A DNA stretch of 64,000 nucleotides from Hymenopus coronatus. Taxonomy: Eukaryota; Arthropoda; Insecta; Mantodea; Hymenopodidae. Under the pieces are notes generated by a model that saw only the letters and a list, made by a program, of their open reading frames with translations, was not told the DNA's origin and did no database searches. Where the stretch lies: the NCBI GenBank assembly GCA_030762935.1, contig CM060883.1, positions 48,657,001-48,721,000 on the forward strand, given 5' to 3'. Below are positions 48,234-60,368 of the stretch, in pieces (position 1 is the first letter of the stretch; the number at the start of each line of letters is the position of its first letter). Position numbers and translations under genes: made by a program.

Positions 48234-49090
48234 TTTTTTTATATGCACTATGTACATAGTGTATAGAGAAGGTATTGCACTCCACCCAAAAATTCGATAC
48301 CGAGATTTTACCGGAAATATATGTTTTAGGGTCCCCTTTATTTAAAAAAAGCATTTTCGAAAAAAGGTCTGTGTGTGTGCGTGTGTCTGTGAACACGATA
48401 ACTCAAAAACGAAAAGTAGGTAAAATACCAAACTTGGTATTTAAGTTTAGTATCTTCCAGGGATGCGACACGAAGATTTTGAGAAAAATCCCCCCACCCC
48501 CAACTACCCTTTACATGGAACTTTTTTCGAAAATTTCGATTTTCTCAAAAATGGCTCTAACGATTTTGATTAAAATTTCTTATATAATAAAGACATTTAC
48601 CTGACAAATAAAATGTATATCTTGAATTTTCTGGGAATAGCCTCTAAAGAGTAGTTTATTCTGGATGAATTTTACTGACTTTTGAATAACTGCTAAACCG
48701 TAAGAGATGGACAAAATCTTACTACACAAAAATGCAGAGCACGTTAAAACACACAATTTATGTTATATACATTTTTCGTGGAGTTCGTCGTTTTTGAGAC
48801 ATTCCTTATTTTTGGTTTCTGCTATAAGTAACTTATACATTTCTCATACAGGAATTTGTCAACTGTTGTTCATACAAACAAAGGAACTTCAGTGACATAG
48901 CAACTTGCTTTTGATTATCATTTTAACCTATGGTACTCCCTTATTTCATCTCTACTTACAAGGAAGCAAGTAATATGGCTATTTCTACTAATGTTTTACT
49001 GATTAGCATGAAGTAAATAGAAGAATAAGCTTTTTAAGAATAATGTGTTGCAGGGATATAGAGAAAGTCATGTGAATTGTACACATCAGA
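48234..49090 (+). repeat. R850 repeat, full-length copy
   Basis: It has the palindrome ATGCACTATGTACATAGTGT, GT-rich part near 48370 and the end GTACACATCAGATTTTTT. A family A SINE follows in the T run. Confidence 0.87.
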
Positions 49091-49384
49091 TTTTTTTTTT
49101 TTTTTTTTATTTGTTTCATTTGTACAGCCTCCTTTAACTTCTGTGGTCATATCGGGGGTTTTGACTTGTGAAACAACCGCATATTCACTGCAGGTTATAT
49201 AAATTAGTTTAAATATTTTATATCATTAAATACAGGCACATTCACTCTCATAGACATAGTTCTCGATCCTGTGGAAGATAGGAAGTAATTCCGGTTAAAA
49301 ACAAATTCCTCACCAGACGGGAATCGAAGCCGGGACCTCTGGGTGAAGAGTCAACTCCCTGAGCACTCGACCATGGAGATCTGG
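49091..49384 (-). mobile_element. tRNA-derived SINE, family A
   Basis: The head on the minus strand contains GGTCGAGTGCTCAGGGAGTT and GGCTTCGATTCCCGT. The body shares GGTTGTTTCACAAGT...GATATGACCACAGAAG-like parts with the copy at 466-666 and ends in a poly-A tract (poly-T at 49091-49108). It was inserted just after the end of an R850 copy, in its T-rich flank. Confidence 0.8.
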
Positions 49385-49389
49385 ATAGA

Positions 49390-50215
49390 TGAATCGAGTT
49401 TTGAGCACTGTGAAGTGCAGAAAAACTTATGTGATTATGATACATCACATTATTTCCTCACTTTTGAGCCAGAAGGATCCACTTAAAGCGAAGTCGTGTA
49501 ATTCCTAAAATCAAATTCTTTTAACGTAATAACCCAATTCCCAGGAGAGAAATGTTTTGAATTTGGACCAATTATAGCTGATAATGTAATATACACAATG
49601 ATATAGATTATAAAGGCTAGAGTATAATTTACATTTACGGTTTCACATTTCTCTGACAGTTATAGTTTTTGAACATTCAACGTTTTAGTTGTTAATTGCA
49701 TTGCTATATGGGACTGAATTTTATGATGAACAGTATATTATAAAGTTATTGAATTCCATTCGAAAACATTCTACACATACACAAATCTATTAACCTTTAT
49801 TAAAAAGCTAATGCATCGTTTAGCAAGTAAATATTTATTTCAGTGTGTACCTTGACAACAATACATGTGGGTCTCCATTACGGCTACCATGGTCATCTAT
49901 AATAATGAACCATTATTGCTTTCTAGCTTCATTATTAACGGTGTAATTCTCATTATTAAGCAAACAGGAGTTAAATTACAGTTTGTGCTGTTTGCTTTAA
50001 ATTATCATACAAAATACGTAAGCTATTAACGTTGCTGTCCGCCATTATACCTATCGACCTGTGCAAAATGAAAACGTCACTTCCTCTACAGTAGGCAGTT
50101 ATTTCTTCATTCTCTTTTCTTGATTCACCAATTTTATTACTGATTGGCGTTTTAGGGCACTATTGACTAATCTAATACGTTTCCATCTACAACCCCTGAG
50201 CTATGAGCAGGGAAA
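49390..50215. other. Intron sequence without recognised elements
   Basis: Unique-looking AT-rich sequence between a SINE and an R850 copy. Confidence 0.3.
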
Positions 50216-50221
50216 GTTCAC

Positions 50222-51316
50222 TAATTATTACTTTCTCTACACTTACTAGGCGCATAGTGTATGGAGAAGGTATTGCATTCCACCAAAAAATTCGATACCG
50301 AGATATCACCGGAAATACACATTTTAGGGTCCCCTGTACCTAAAAAGCATTTTTGGAAAAAGGTCCGTGAGCGCGCGAATGTGTGTGTGTGTGTATGTGT
50401 GTGAACACGATAACTCAAAAATGAAAAGTCTGTAGAATAACAAACTTGGCATTTAAGTTTAGTACCATCCAAGGATGCAACACGAAGATTTTGAGGAAAA
50501 TCCCCCCACCCCAAACTACTACCTTTTACATGAAAAAAGTTTCGAAAATTTTGATTTTCGCAAAAATGGCTCTAACGATTCTGATATTAAAGATCCTTAG
50601 TCTCAAATTAAATGTATATTTTGAATTTTCTGGGAATAGCCTCTGAAGAGTTCTTTACTCTGATTGAGCTTTGCAGAATTTTGCATAAGTTAAGCCGTAA
50701 GAGATAGACAAAAACTTACTGCAAAAAAAATGTAGATATTGTTAAAACACATAAATTATGCCATATGCGTTTTTGTTTTCGGGATACGTATTCCTTGTTA
50801 TCGGTTTCATTTCTAAACTAATATCTTTTCTCAAACGGGACCGTGCAAAGCCAACCGAGCCTCAATTGTTTCATATAGCGACCGACTTATAATGTATTTA
50901 ATTATCGTTTTAACCTAATGTACTCCCTTATTTCCCTTCTACTTACAAGGAAGCAAGTAACTTGCAAGGTCGAGGACGATGGATTTTTTCGGGTGTAAAA
51001 ATGCTTAGCATGGCTTCCTTCGGAAGGGACGTAAAGCCGTTGGTCCCGTGTCGTGGATTTACGGTATGTAAAAGAACCTCAAACCTGATAGAGAGGCCTC
51101 TGAGCAAAATTAAGCGGTCTTTCATGCCCACTTTAGAATGGGACGCTGAGAACCACAGTAGTTAAAGAGCGTCCATAAATAACACGCCATTTACATTAAG
51201 AACCAATTCTGCTAATGTCTAAATTATTATGACCTAAATAAAAGAATAATCTTTTGTAAGAAGAATTTGTGGAACACTAGAAAAAGATATGTAAATGGAA
51301 CACATCAGATTCTTTT
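50222..51316 (+). repeat. R850 repeat with family C SINE insert
   Basis: It runs from TTACTTTCTCTACACTTACT to AAATGGAACACATCAGATTC, with the SINE at 50962-51196. Confidence 0.85.
50962..51196 (+). mobile_element. tRNA-derived SINE, family C, inside an R850 copy
   Basis: The body is well preserved (GACGATGGATTTTTTCGGGT, GGCTTCCTTCGGAAGGGACG, AGAGAGGCCTCTGAGCAAAA) and ends at AGAGCGTCCATAAATAA. The head is truncated. R850 sequence resumes at about 51200. Confidence 0.8.
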
Positions 51317-51339
51317 TATGTGATTTTCTTTCTGTACCA

Positions 51340-51850
51340 CGAATCAATTAAGTAAAATAAGTATTGTATCTCACCGAATGTTATAATTGTACTTCATTGC
51401 AAGCAGATATTTTGAGAGCCCACTGAATCCTAACAAATTCTTTTAAAAAAAAAGGTCCCCGCGCGTGTCAGGGAACACCATAACTGAAAGACGAAATGTT
51501 CAATTTTTTTTTTTTTTTCATTTTATAAATATGGCTCTAACGATTTTGATTAAAATACCATATATTAAAAATAATTACATGAAAAATTTGGTAATTTGGT
51601 TGAGGAGAGTATTTATCTGAATTAGTGCTAAAGTATTAAAATCTGTAACTTCCAAAAATGCAGCAAGAAGATTTTAAAGAAGATACTCTCACTTGCCCAA
51701 AATATCCTTTATTGTCTTTTTTTTTTTTTTATTTTAAATTTTGACTTTCGAAAAATGGTTGTGACAAATTTGAAGAAAATGCCATTTAAGATATTTACAT
51801 TACAGATAAAATGTATATATTGATTTTGGGGGGGGGATAGTTTATGAAAT
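51340..51850 (+). repeat. R850 repeat, decayed copy
   Basis: Only parts align: AAGTATTGTATCTCACC, AAAAGGTCCCCGCGCGTG, ATGGCTCTAACGATTTTGAT and AAATGTATAT. Confidence 0.6.
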
Positions 51851-52175
51851 CCACTTGATACGGACTGCTCGCCTCTTACTATGCCGGCTAGGAATCAATC
51901 CAAGGACTGCATGTGGTACTTGAGGTGGACAAAGCGACATTTGGGCGGGTTTCCTTCGGGTTCTCTCACCCGCATTTCATTCCACCATCAGCTTTCCTGT
52001 CATCCATTTCAGATTTATTTCATATCAACTACTTCCCTCACTTTCATACTACGGGCCGATCCCTCGTTCCGGATTCTTCATTCTATCATTACATGTTTGT
52101 TGGCTCCTCGACAAGCTTCTGACCCTCGGCAACCACGTGCAAATTCTCCATAGAGGAAGGCTAAGCCGACTAATT
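51850..52175 (+). mobile_element. Degenerate tRNA-derived SINE, family B
   Basis: The body retains GGCGGGTTTCCTTCGGGTTC, TTCATATCAACTACTTCC and a 3' part ending near AGGCTAAGCCGACTAATT. The head is short and decayed (ACTGCTCGCCTCT, AGGAATCAATCC). It lies within or at the end of a degenerate R850 copy. Confidence 0.65.
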
Positions 52176-52444
52176 TAAGGTTAGACCATAACAGATAGGT
52201 AAAAGTGTAATATATATAAAAATGAGGATCTGTTTGAAACACAAGTTTATTTGTAACTAATAACTTTAATTACATTTATTAACTGTATGGATTTTTGCCC
52301 TTGAGGGCTAGAGCCTGCCTCATTATTGAAGCCCATTCTTTCCTATCTTACATTATCCTGCAGCTCTTTCATATTTTCTATATTCTCTAACCATTGCTTT
52401 CTCTGCCTTACCGCACATCTTCTTCCACCTGGTTTTCCTTTCCA

Positions 52445-52592
52445 TATTTTTACTTTCTCTATACGCACTATGTACACAGTGTATAGAGAAGGTATTGCAC
52501 TCCACCCAAAAATTCTATACCGAGATTTCACCGGAAATATATGTTTTAGGGTCCCCTTTATCTAAAAAAAAAAAAGCATTTTCACAAAAAGG

Positions 52593-52633
<41 letters not shown>

Positions 52634-53370
52634 CCGTGTGTCTGTGAAAACGATAACTCAAAAACGAAAAGTCGGTAAAACATCAAACTTGATAGTTAAG
52701 TTTAGTATCTTCCAGGGATGCGACACGAAGAATTTGAGAAAAATCCCCTCACCCCCAACTACCCTTTACACGGAGCTTTTTTCGAAAATTTAAATTTTCT
52801 CAAAAATGGCTCCAACGATTTTGATTAAAATTTCGTATATTAAAGATATTTACCTGACAAATAAAATATATATCTTGAATTTTCTGGGAATAGCCTCTGA
52901 AGACTACTTTGTTCTGGATGAATTTTGCTGAATTTTGAATAACTGCTAAACCGTAAGAGATGGACAAAAACTTACTGCACAAAAAATGTAGAACACGTTA
53001 AGACACACAATTTATGCTGTATACATTTTTTCGTGGAATTCGTCGTTTTTGAGACATTCCTTTTTTTTTGGTTTCTGCTATGAAAAACTCATACTTTTCT
53101 CATACACGAATTTGTCAACTGCGGTCCATACAAACAAAGGCACTTCAGTGACATAGCAACCAGCTTTTGATTATCAATTTAACCTATGGTACTCCCTTAT
53201 TTCGCTTCTACTTACAAGGAAGCAAGTAATATGGCTATTTCTGTTATTTTTTTTTTTTTTTTTTTTTTTTTACTGATTAGCATGAAGTACATAGAAGTAT
53301 AAGCTTTTAAGAATAATTTGTTGCAGAGATGTAGAGAAAGTCAAGTGAATGTTACACATCAGATTTTTTA
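52445..53370 (+). repeat. R850 repeat, full-length copy with expanded (GT)n
   Basis: The palindrome CTATACGCACTATGTACACA is at the left, with a (GT)n run at 52597-52632, an inserted T run at 53247-53270 and the end GTTACACATCAGATTTTTT. Confidence 0.87.
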
Positions 53371-53620
53371 CAATAGAGTCTTCCTCACTTCTTTCCACAT
53401 GCCCTACCCATCTAAGTGTTATACTTTTAATAAAGCTCACAGAATTATCTATTAGTTCTATTCGCCATTTCTTATTTTCATCCTTGGATCCATAGATTCT
53501 TCGTAATCCCTTCCTTTCCCACACTGCGATTCTAAGCTCTAACATACATCACGTTTCTGCTGCATAAGTCACTACAGGTTTAATTACTGTTTTATATATT
53601 TTCTTTTTCCCTTTCTGAAA
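53370..53620 (-). pseudogene. LINE ORF2 C-terminal remnant
   Basis: The minus strand gives KPVVTYAAET, then (after a short shift) WERKGLRRIYGSKDENKKWR and TLRWVGHVERSEEDSIVKN. These are the conserved VxTYAxET, ERKxLRRIYGP and RLRWxGHVxRM motifs of non-LTR retrotransposon reverse-transcriptase proteins. Only the C-terminal part is present, directly beside an R850 copy. Confidence 0.75.
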
Positions 53621-53869
53621 ATATCTTTGTATTTCAAAAGTTGTAATATTTCCCATTTGTAATATTTCTTTAATTTCTTCCCCTATTTTCTGTTAATATT
53701 GAAAAAAAGAATAACTTTTATTAGCATCAGCTATTTCTGAGGTATCCTTTATTATTGGTTTGAGTTTTTCAATGTTTTAAGCATTTTTCTTAAGGCACAA
53801 TCGCAATTTGGTTGTTTCTCGCGATATCAAGAAAACAGTATGGAATCTAAAAGTCACTGTATAGCGAAT

Positions 53870-54743
53870 AGTTTTTACTTTCTCTATACGCACTATGTAC
53901 ATAATTTATAGAGAAGGTATTGCACTCCACCCAAAAATTCGATACCGAGATTTCACCGGAAATATATGTTTAGGGTCCCCAATATCAAAAAAAAGCATTT
54001 TCACAAAAAGATCCGTGTGTGTGTGTGTGTGTCCGTGTGTCTGTGAACACGATAACTCAAAAACGAAAAGTCGGTAAAATACGAAACTTAGTATTTAAGT
54101 TTAGTATCTTCCAGGGATGCGACACGAAGATTTTGAGAAAAATCCCCCCACCCAACTATCCTTTACATAGAACTTTTTTCGAAAATTTTGATTTTCTCAA
54201 AAATGGCTCCAACGATTTTTATTAAAATTTCATATATTAAACATATTTACCTGACAAATAAAATATATATCTTGAATTTTCTAGGAATAGCCTCTGAAGA
54301 GTAGTTTATTCTGGATGAATTTTACGGAATTTTGAATAACTGCTAAACCGTAAGAGTTGGATAAAAACTTACTGCACAAAAAATGTAGAGCACGTTAAAA
54401 CACACAATTTATGTTATATACATTTTTTTCGAGGAGTTCGTCGTTTTTGAGACATTCCTTATTTTTGGTTTCTGCTATGAAAAACTTTTTCTCATACAGG
54501 AACTTGTCAACTCCGATCCATATAAACAAAGGAACTTCATTGACATATCAACCAGCTTTTGACTATGACTTTAACCTATGGTAGTCCCTTATTTCGCTTC
54601 TACTTACAAGGAAGCAATTAATAAGACTATTTCTGCTAATTTTTTCTGATTAGCATAAAGTAAATAGAAGTATAAGTTTTTTAAGAATAATTTGTTGCAG
54701 GGATATAGAGAAAGTCATATGAATGGTACACATCAGGTTTTTA
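53870..54743 (+). repeat. R850 repeat, full-length copy
   Basis: It runs from TTTTTACTTTCTCTATACGC to GGTACACATCAGGTTTTT. It is very close to the copies at 52445 and 59512. Confidence 0.88.
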
Positions 54744-55049
54744 AACATTGAGATTTTACCTTTTTAGTTATAACGGAATACATACTTAAATTATTTATGC
54801 AAGAGTTTATCTCAATTAACTTGAAGTAGACAGAATAATAAACATTTACAGGCGCTATATAAATATAGATGACGGAGTAGAGAAAACCATATGCAAGTAA
54901 TATGTTAAATTGGTTCATTAAGTTACCATTCACCACGGCATGACTGGGAAGTGGGTTTTTCTTTAATTGTTTGCAGCGAACTTATCTTTTTCTTTTGCTG
55001 ATTTTGTAGCCTTAATCGCTATTTTTATCACAGCCATGTTTTTAATTCT

Positions 55050-55595
55050 TTTCTCTAGTATAAGTACAGAGTAGGTAGAGAAAGTATTGTATTCCACCAA
55101 AAATTCGACACAGAGACTTCACCGGAAATAGAGGTTTTGAGCACCCCTGATTAAAAAGATATCTTTAGAAAAAATATCCCTCTCTCATTCTCTGTGTCTA
55201 TCAGAGGACAGCATTAACTCAAAAACGAACTTTGAACTAATATAAGTCCGATAAAAGTTCTTAATCAGTTAAGTATAAATTTATATTTGATGTATAAAAA
55301 ACTGAAAATAAATTAGTTATTTTCAAGATAAAGTACCAAACTTGGTTCTTAAGTTCAGTATCCACCAAGGATAAGAAAGAAAGATATCCAGAAAAATTCC
55401 CCCACCCCAACTGACCTTTACATATAACATTTCTCGAGAATTATGATTTTCTCAAAAAAGGCTCTTTAAACACCATATATTTAAGATAATTTTTATAACA
55501 AACGAAATGTATATAGTAAATATTTTAGGAGTAGCCTTTGAAGACATCCTGGATGACATTTGTATAACTTGCTGACAGGTATGCAGCACTTTCTA
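55050..55595 (+). repeat. R850 repeat, decayed copy
   Basis: It has CTTTTCTCTAGTATAAGTAC, AAATTCGACACAGAGACTTC, CCAAACTTGGTTCTTAAGTT and then fading similarity. It lies about 450 bp from the exostosin exon at 56069. Confidence 0.65.
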
Positions 55596-56068
55596 GGTAT
55601 CTGAAATGTATTTAAAGTGTTTTACAAACAACTCTATGGAGAGGGATTTTAAGTTGAAGCTAGGTAACTAATACAAAAATATCAACGTATTTACTGTTAG
55701 CAACTGTCACGTATTCAAAACTGCTGAGTCAGGCACACGTAAAGCACACAACAGACTTTATTAAGCACAAATGGAATTTTAATTCCTCAATATGTGTTCA
55801 TTGGCACAGTGCAAACAGAAGCATATGTGTTTGTAAATAGATCCCTAATACAGTGTTATCAGAATTATACATATAATGACTAGTAAATTCTAAAGGGTGT
55901 TGGTGTAATACAGCACTTCTTCTACCTACGTACTAGAGAAACAAAACAAGGGAGAGGAGTAATTTACTGTACAATACTGCCAACTTAACAGTTTCACCCG
56001 CAGAGCTAAAACAGCAAAAGACCAACATAATGCAACATGAAGAAGAAAGTTGAAGATGAAAGACATAC

Positions 56069-56344
56069 CCTGGCGACAAACTGGCTCCGGGCGACATTCC
56101 TGATGAGGCGGTAGAGTGGGGAGGCGGTTACTGTAGGCGTCCCGCCGCCACTGCCGCCCCCAAGTTGCGAGTAAATGACGGCGGTGAAACGATCTCCTAT
56201 TGGCCCGCTACCCAGTATGTCCAGGTAGAAGGGAAAATGTCTCAGTGTGTCAGAGAAGTTAGGTAACGACAGCAGCGCCCCTGGCGACGAGTTCCACACT
56301 ACACCATCTCTGGTAGGCTGCCCTGCTATTCGCTCTCTGATTAT
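56069..56344 (-). CDS. ttv: Exostosin-1 (EXT1/tout-velu) internal coding exon, start of GT64 domain
   Basis: This exon encodes 92 residues of a Golgi heparan sulfate co-polymerase, which alternately adds glucuronic acid and N-acetylglucosamine in complex with EXT2. It is read on the minus strand from an acceptor ending TTACAG at 56345 to the donor GTATGT at 56068, phase 0 at both ends. The peptide runs from IIRERIAG through VVWNSSPGALLSLPNFSD and FPFYLDILG to FTAVIYSQ and SQFVAR. This matches the EXT1 stretch joining the GT47 part to the GT64 domain. A glycine-rich stretch (GGGSGGG) after FTAVIYSQ replaces a shorter, non-glycine segment in vertebrate EXT1. The exon is clearly richer in GC than the flanking intron. 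The next exon continues in frame as IVVIWSGD, exactly as in the family. EXT2 and EXTL3 are less likely because the following exons carry EXT1-type motifs. Confidence 0.93.
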
Positions 56345-56427
56345 CTGTAACATACAAAAAATTAACATTTACCGGAATATTTTACAAATAAATAAAATAT
56401 TCTACAGAATACGTCCTAAGAATCAAC

Positions 56428-57250
56428 ATTTTTACTTTCTCTAGAACATATGTATACACAATGTACATAGCCAGAGAACGTATTGCATTCCATCCAAAAC
56501 TTCTATGTCGAAATTTCATCGGAAATTTATATTTTATGGTCCCCTGAGTCCGAATTGTTTTTTTAGAAAAGGTTCCATGTGTGTGTCTGTGGACAGCAAA
56601 CTCAAAAACGAAAATACCATTAAAATCCAAACTTGGTATTTACGTTTAGTATCTTCCAAGATTAGTAGCATCCCCTTCCCACAAACTACCCTTTACATGA
56701 AAAATATTTGAAAATGTTATTTTTCTCAAAAATGGCTCTAACGATTTTGATTAAAATACTGTATACTAAAGATATTTATATCACAAATAAAATGCATGTT
56801 TTGAATTTTCTAGAAATATCCTCTGAAGACCTCTTTATGCAGAGTTGTGCATAACGGTTAAACGTAAGAGATAGACAAACATAAAATGTATATCTCGTTT
56901 AAACACATACTTTGTCATATACGTTTTTCTTGTCACTATTTTTGAGATATTTTTTATTGTTGATTTCCGTTTTAAACTACCCAACTTTTCTCAAACGGGA
57001 CCATGCCTAGCTAACCGAACCCAACTGCTTCACATAGCGACCAGCTTTTAAAAGGGTTGATTATCGTTTTAGCATAATGTATTCCCTTATTTCCCTTCTA
57101 CTTACAATGAAGCCAGTTATACGATCAATTTGCTAATGATGTGTATATCGATTAGTAAGATGTAAATAAAAGAATAATCTTTTAAAATAACAGTTTGTAT
57201 TTGAAACAGCTAGAGAAAGTCATGTGAATGGAACACATCAGATTTTAAAA
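56428..57250 (+). repeat. R850 repeat, full-length copy
   Basis: It runs from TTTTTACTTTCTCTAGAACA to GTGAATGGAACACATCAGAT. It starts about 85 bp from the exostosin exon at 56344. Confidence 0.86.
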
Positions 57251-57439
57251 TGCTAATAAATACACAGTTTAGTCTTTAACTTGTGTATCACATTTTGTGA
57301 GAAGAAAACAGTTCTATTCGAGATATTCTAAAATAGAATGCTTTTAACAAAAATGAAAGGACTGAAGTTATGATAGGAGTTGATAGCAGAAGACATACAC
57401 TCTAGTGCACAGAAACGACAGATTCTTATTGTGTATTTT

Positions 57440-58232
57440 GACCAGATCTACATTTTTTGTGTATTAAGTTTTGTTTAGCTCTTGCGGTTTATGAGTTAAC
57501 AAAAGTGATCCAGAATGAAGAGGTCTTCATAGGCTATTCCCAGAAAATTCAAGATGTAATTTCATTTGTCATTAAAGTATCTTAAACATGTGGTATTTTA
57601 ATCAAAATGGTTATCGAAAAAATCAAAACTTTAAAAAATGTTCTTTGTAAAGGGTAGTTGGAATGGGTGGATTTTCTTGAAGATCCTTCGAACCCTTGGA
57701 AGATACTGAAATTAAATACCAAGTTTATTTTACAGGCTTTTCGTTTTTGAGCTATGCTGCACGCACACACACGCGCGGACATTTTCTAAAAATGTTTTTT
57801 TATTCGGTGGGTTTCATAACATGTATTTCCGGTGAAATCTCGGTATGAATGTTTGGGTGGAATACAATACCTTTACATTTTTGTCGTGGCGGTAGCTGTT
57901 TCCGAGATATTGCTTGTTATTGGTTTCAATTTTGAACTACGTAACTTTTCTCAAACGAGGTCACCTTTCGTTTCATTTCTCTTTTGTTTTACTGCTGGCT
58001 ATACAAACCGAACTTGATTTGTTCACATAGTGACCACTATTTAAAACAAATTGATTATTGCTTTTGCTTAGTGTACTTCCTTATTTCCCTTCTGCTTAGA
58101 AGGAAGTGAATAATAAGACAATTTCTGCTTATCTCGATTAGCATGATGTAAGTACATAAAAGAATAATCTTTTATAAGAATACTTTGTGTAGGGAGAGTC
58201 ATGTGAATTGAACAGATCAGATTTTTATTATT
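57440..58232. repeat. R850 foldback chimera (minus then plus)
   Basis: The minus-strand part (57440-57873, ending GGAATACAATACCTTT) passes directly into a plus-strand 3' part (57874-58232, starting ACATTTTTGTCGTGG). The junction differs from the one at 39440 and 40207. Confidence 0.75.
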
Positions 58233-58378
58233 TGGGAGATCCGAAACGGGATGCATTCAGCCTTATGGGCACCTGGGACTGATTCTCTATGAAAATGCGG
58301 CCAGGAGGACTTGGCATGCTTCCAAAGAAGGTACAAGTCGCGCGCCAGTTCTTGATCAGTTCTTAAATGAGAGATTAG

Positions 58379-58765
58379 ATGCGAGTCAGTCACCATTATT
58401 GCGTATTCTCAAAACGTAATCTTAAGGAAGCAAAGCTGTTTGTTATTGTAACAAACTATTTGCGGACCTGTAGGCTAGTTCATTGTATCTTCGCTAAAGA
58501 TAATTCGTCTAGAAGGAATGAGCAGCCAGAAGTTACACACCCTGTAATATTCACGTATACGGAAGGTTTTCAATACGATACTTGGCTACGAAACCAAACC
58601 TTTCTCGCGGTTCCCATGGAAACACTGGCTTTACTGCTAACTTTATTTTTCAGCCTTAATGAACCGTACGTGTTTATTACAGAGGGCTTAGTGGACGGAC
58701 CTGAACATTTGAGAACGACTCCGTATCGAAACTGGGCAGATGTTATCGAAGTTGGTCAGCGCTAG
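58379..58765 (+). other. Unrecognised 128-codon open frame
   Basis: An ATG-to-TAG frame on the plus strand in a non-repetitive, less AT-rich stretch between R850 copies. The translation includes LLLTLFFSLNEPYVFITEGL near its C-terminal third. It has no domain I recognise, no obvious splice partner and no matching frame elsewhere in the window. A second frame (58231-58416) overlaps it. It could be a single-exon gene fragment, a retrogene piece or chance. Confidence 0.15.
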
Positions 58766-59511
58766 AAGCGATAATATCGAGTGGAATGAAGTACAAAAAA
58801 CAAAACTCCTCTCACATTTTTGTGATTATCAGCTTCATCGGATCGCAGTTCTTTTCAAATAACGAAACTTTTCTCTTTGTGTAGAAAACTAGCCAGCGCT
58901 TCATCGGTTTGATGGGATTTTACTGTGGTTTTCTTAGAGATATTGTGGTCTGGACAATAGCTTTTTATTTTACTTATGCATTTATTTATCAATACTTATT
59001 ATTGCTTAAGGGTGCGTATGACTGAAAGTTCATAAAATTTATTTTAATTCCATAAAATGTAAACATTTCTGACTATAAAAAAATAATTACGCACCATGTG
59101 CCAGTTTTAAATGTCCTTAAGTCAAATTATTAGAGGTGAAACTGGGCTCGGCAAAAAACAATTTAGTTCGGCGAAATCTCATTGGCACGAGGCAAAATAA
59201 AAACAGAATTTGTGCTGAAGAAAATCAGCAATTCAAGAAGAAAAGGACAGAAAAGGCAAGAGCAGAGGAGAGGAAAACGAAAGCTGGTTCCTATCTACCA
59301 ACATGGTGGATTTTAATGTGAGCCATGCATTCAAATCTTTCCTTGTTTCTCGCTATTTATATCTTCAGCATTTTTCTTCCTGTAAAATGTTCCTTGCGGA
59401 GCAATTTTGCTGTTAGACAAACAAAATGTGAGCCATATTCAAACCTGGCTTATTTTCTCACTATTGATGTTTTCAACATTTTTCTTCCTGTAAAATGCTC
59501 CTTGTGGAACA

Positions 59512-60368
59512 GTTTTTACTTTCTCTATACGCACTATGTACATAGTGTATAGAGAAGGTATTGCACCCCACCCAAAAATTAAATACCGAGATTTCACCGG
59601 AAATATATGTTTTAGGGTCCCCTTTATCTAAAAACAGCATTTTCGGAAAAAGGTCCGTATGTGTGTCCGTGTGTCTGTGAACACGATAACTCAAAAACGA
59701 AAAGTAGGTAAAATACCAAACTTGGTATTTAAGTTTAGTGTCTTCCAGGCATGCGACACGAAGAGTTTGAGAAAAATCCCCTTTACATGGAACTTTTTTC
59801 GAAAATTTTGATTTTCTCAAAAATGGCTCTAACGATTTTGATTAAAATTTCGTATATTAAAGACATTTACCTGACAAATAAAATGTATATCTTGAATTTT
59901 ATGGGAATAGCCTCTGAAGAGTAGTTTATCCTGGATGAATTTTACTAAATTTTGAATATCTGCTAAACCGTAAGAGATGGACAAAAACTTACTACACAAA
60001 AAATGTAGAGCACGTTAAAACACACAATTTATGTTATATACATTTTTTTCGTGGAGTTCGTCGTTTTTGAGACATTCCTTATTTTTGGTTTTTGCTATGA
60101 ATAACATACTTTTCTCATACAGGAATTTGTCCACTGCTGTCCATACAAACAAAGGAACTTCAGTGACATTGCAACTTGCTTTTGATTATCATTTTAACCT
60201 ATGGTACTCCCTTATTTCACCTCTACTTACAAGGAAGCAAGTAATATGACTATTTCTTCTAATGTTTTACTGATTAGCATGAAGTAAATAGAAGTATAAG
60301 TTTTTTAAGAATAATGTGTTGCAGGGATATAGAGAAAGTCATGTGAATGGTACACATCAGGTTTTTCT
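59512..60368 (+). repeat. R850 repeat, full-length copy
   Basis: The palindrome is nearly perfect (CTCTATACGCACTATGTACA and onwards). The end is GGTACACATCAGGTTTTT. This is one of the least decayed copies. Confidence 0.9.

Noticed and set aside
48275..48604. 109-codon frame similar to frames at 44202, 54019 and 59473-59820
   Set aside because: The shared peptides come from R850 nucleotide identity on either strand. Start, stop and frame differ between copies, which is not a conserved protein.
48234..49090. R850 as a canonical Helitron
   Set aside because: No CTRR end or A|T target is evident. Only the Helentron-like layout fits, and that is left as inference.
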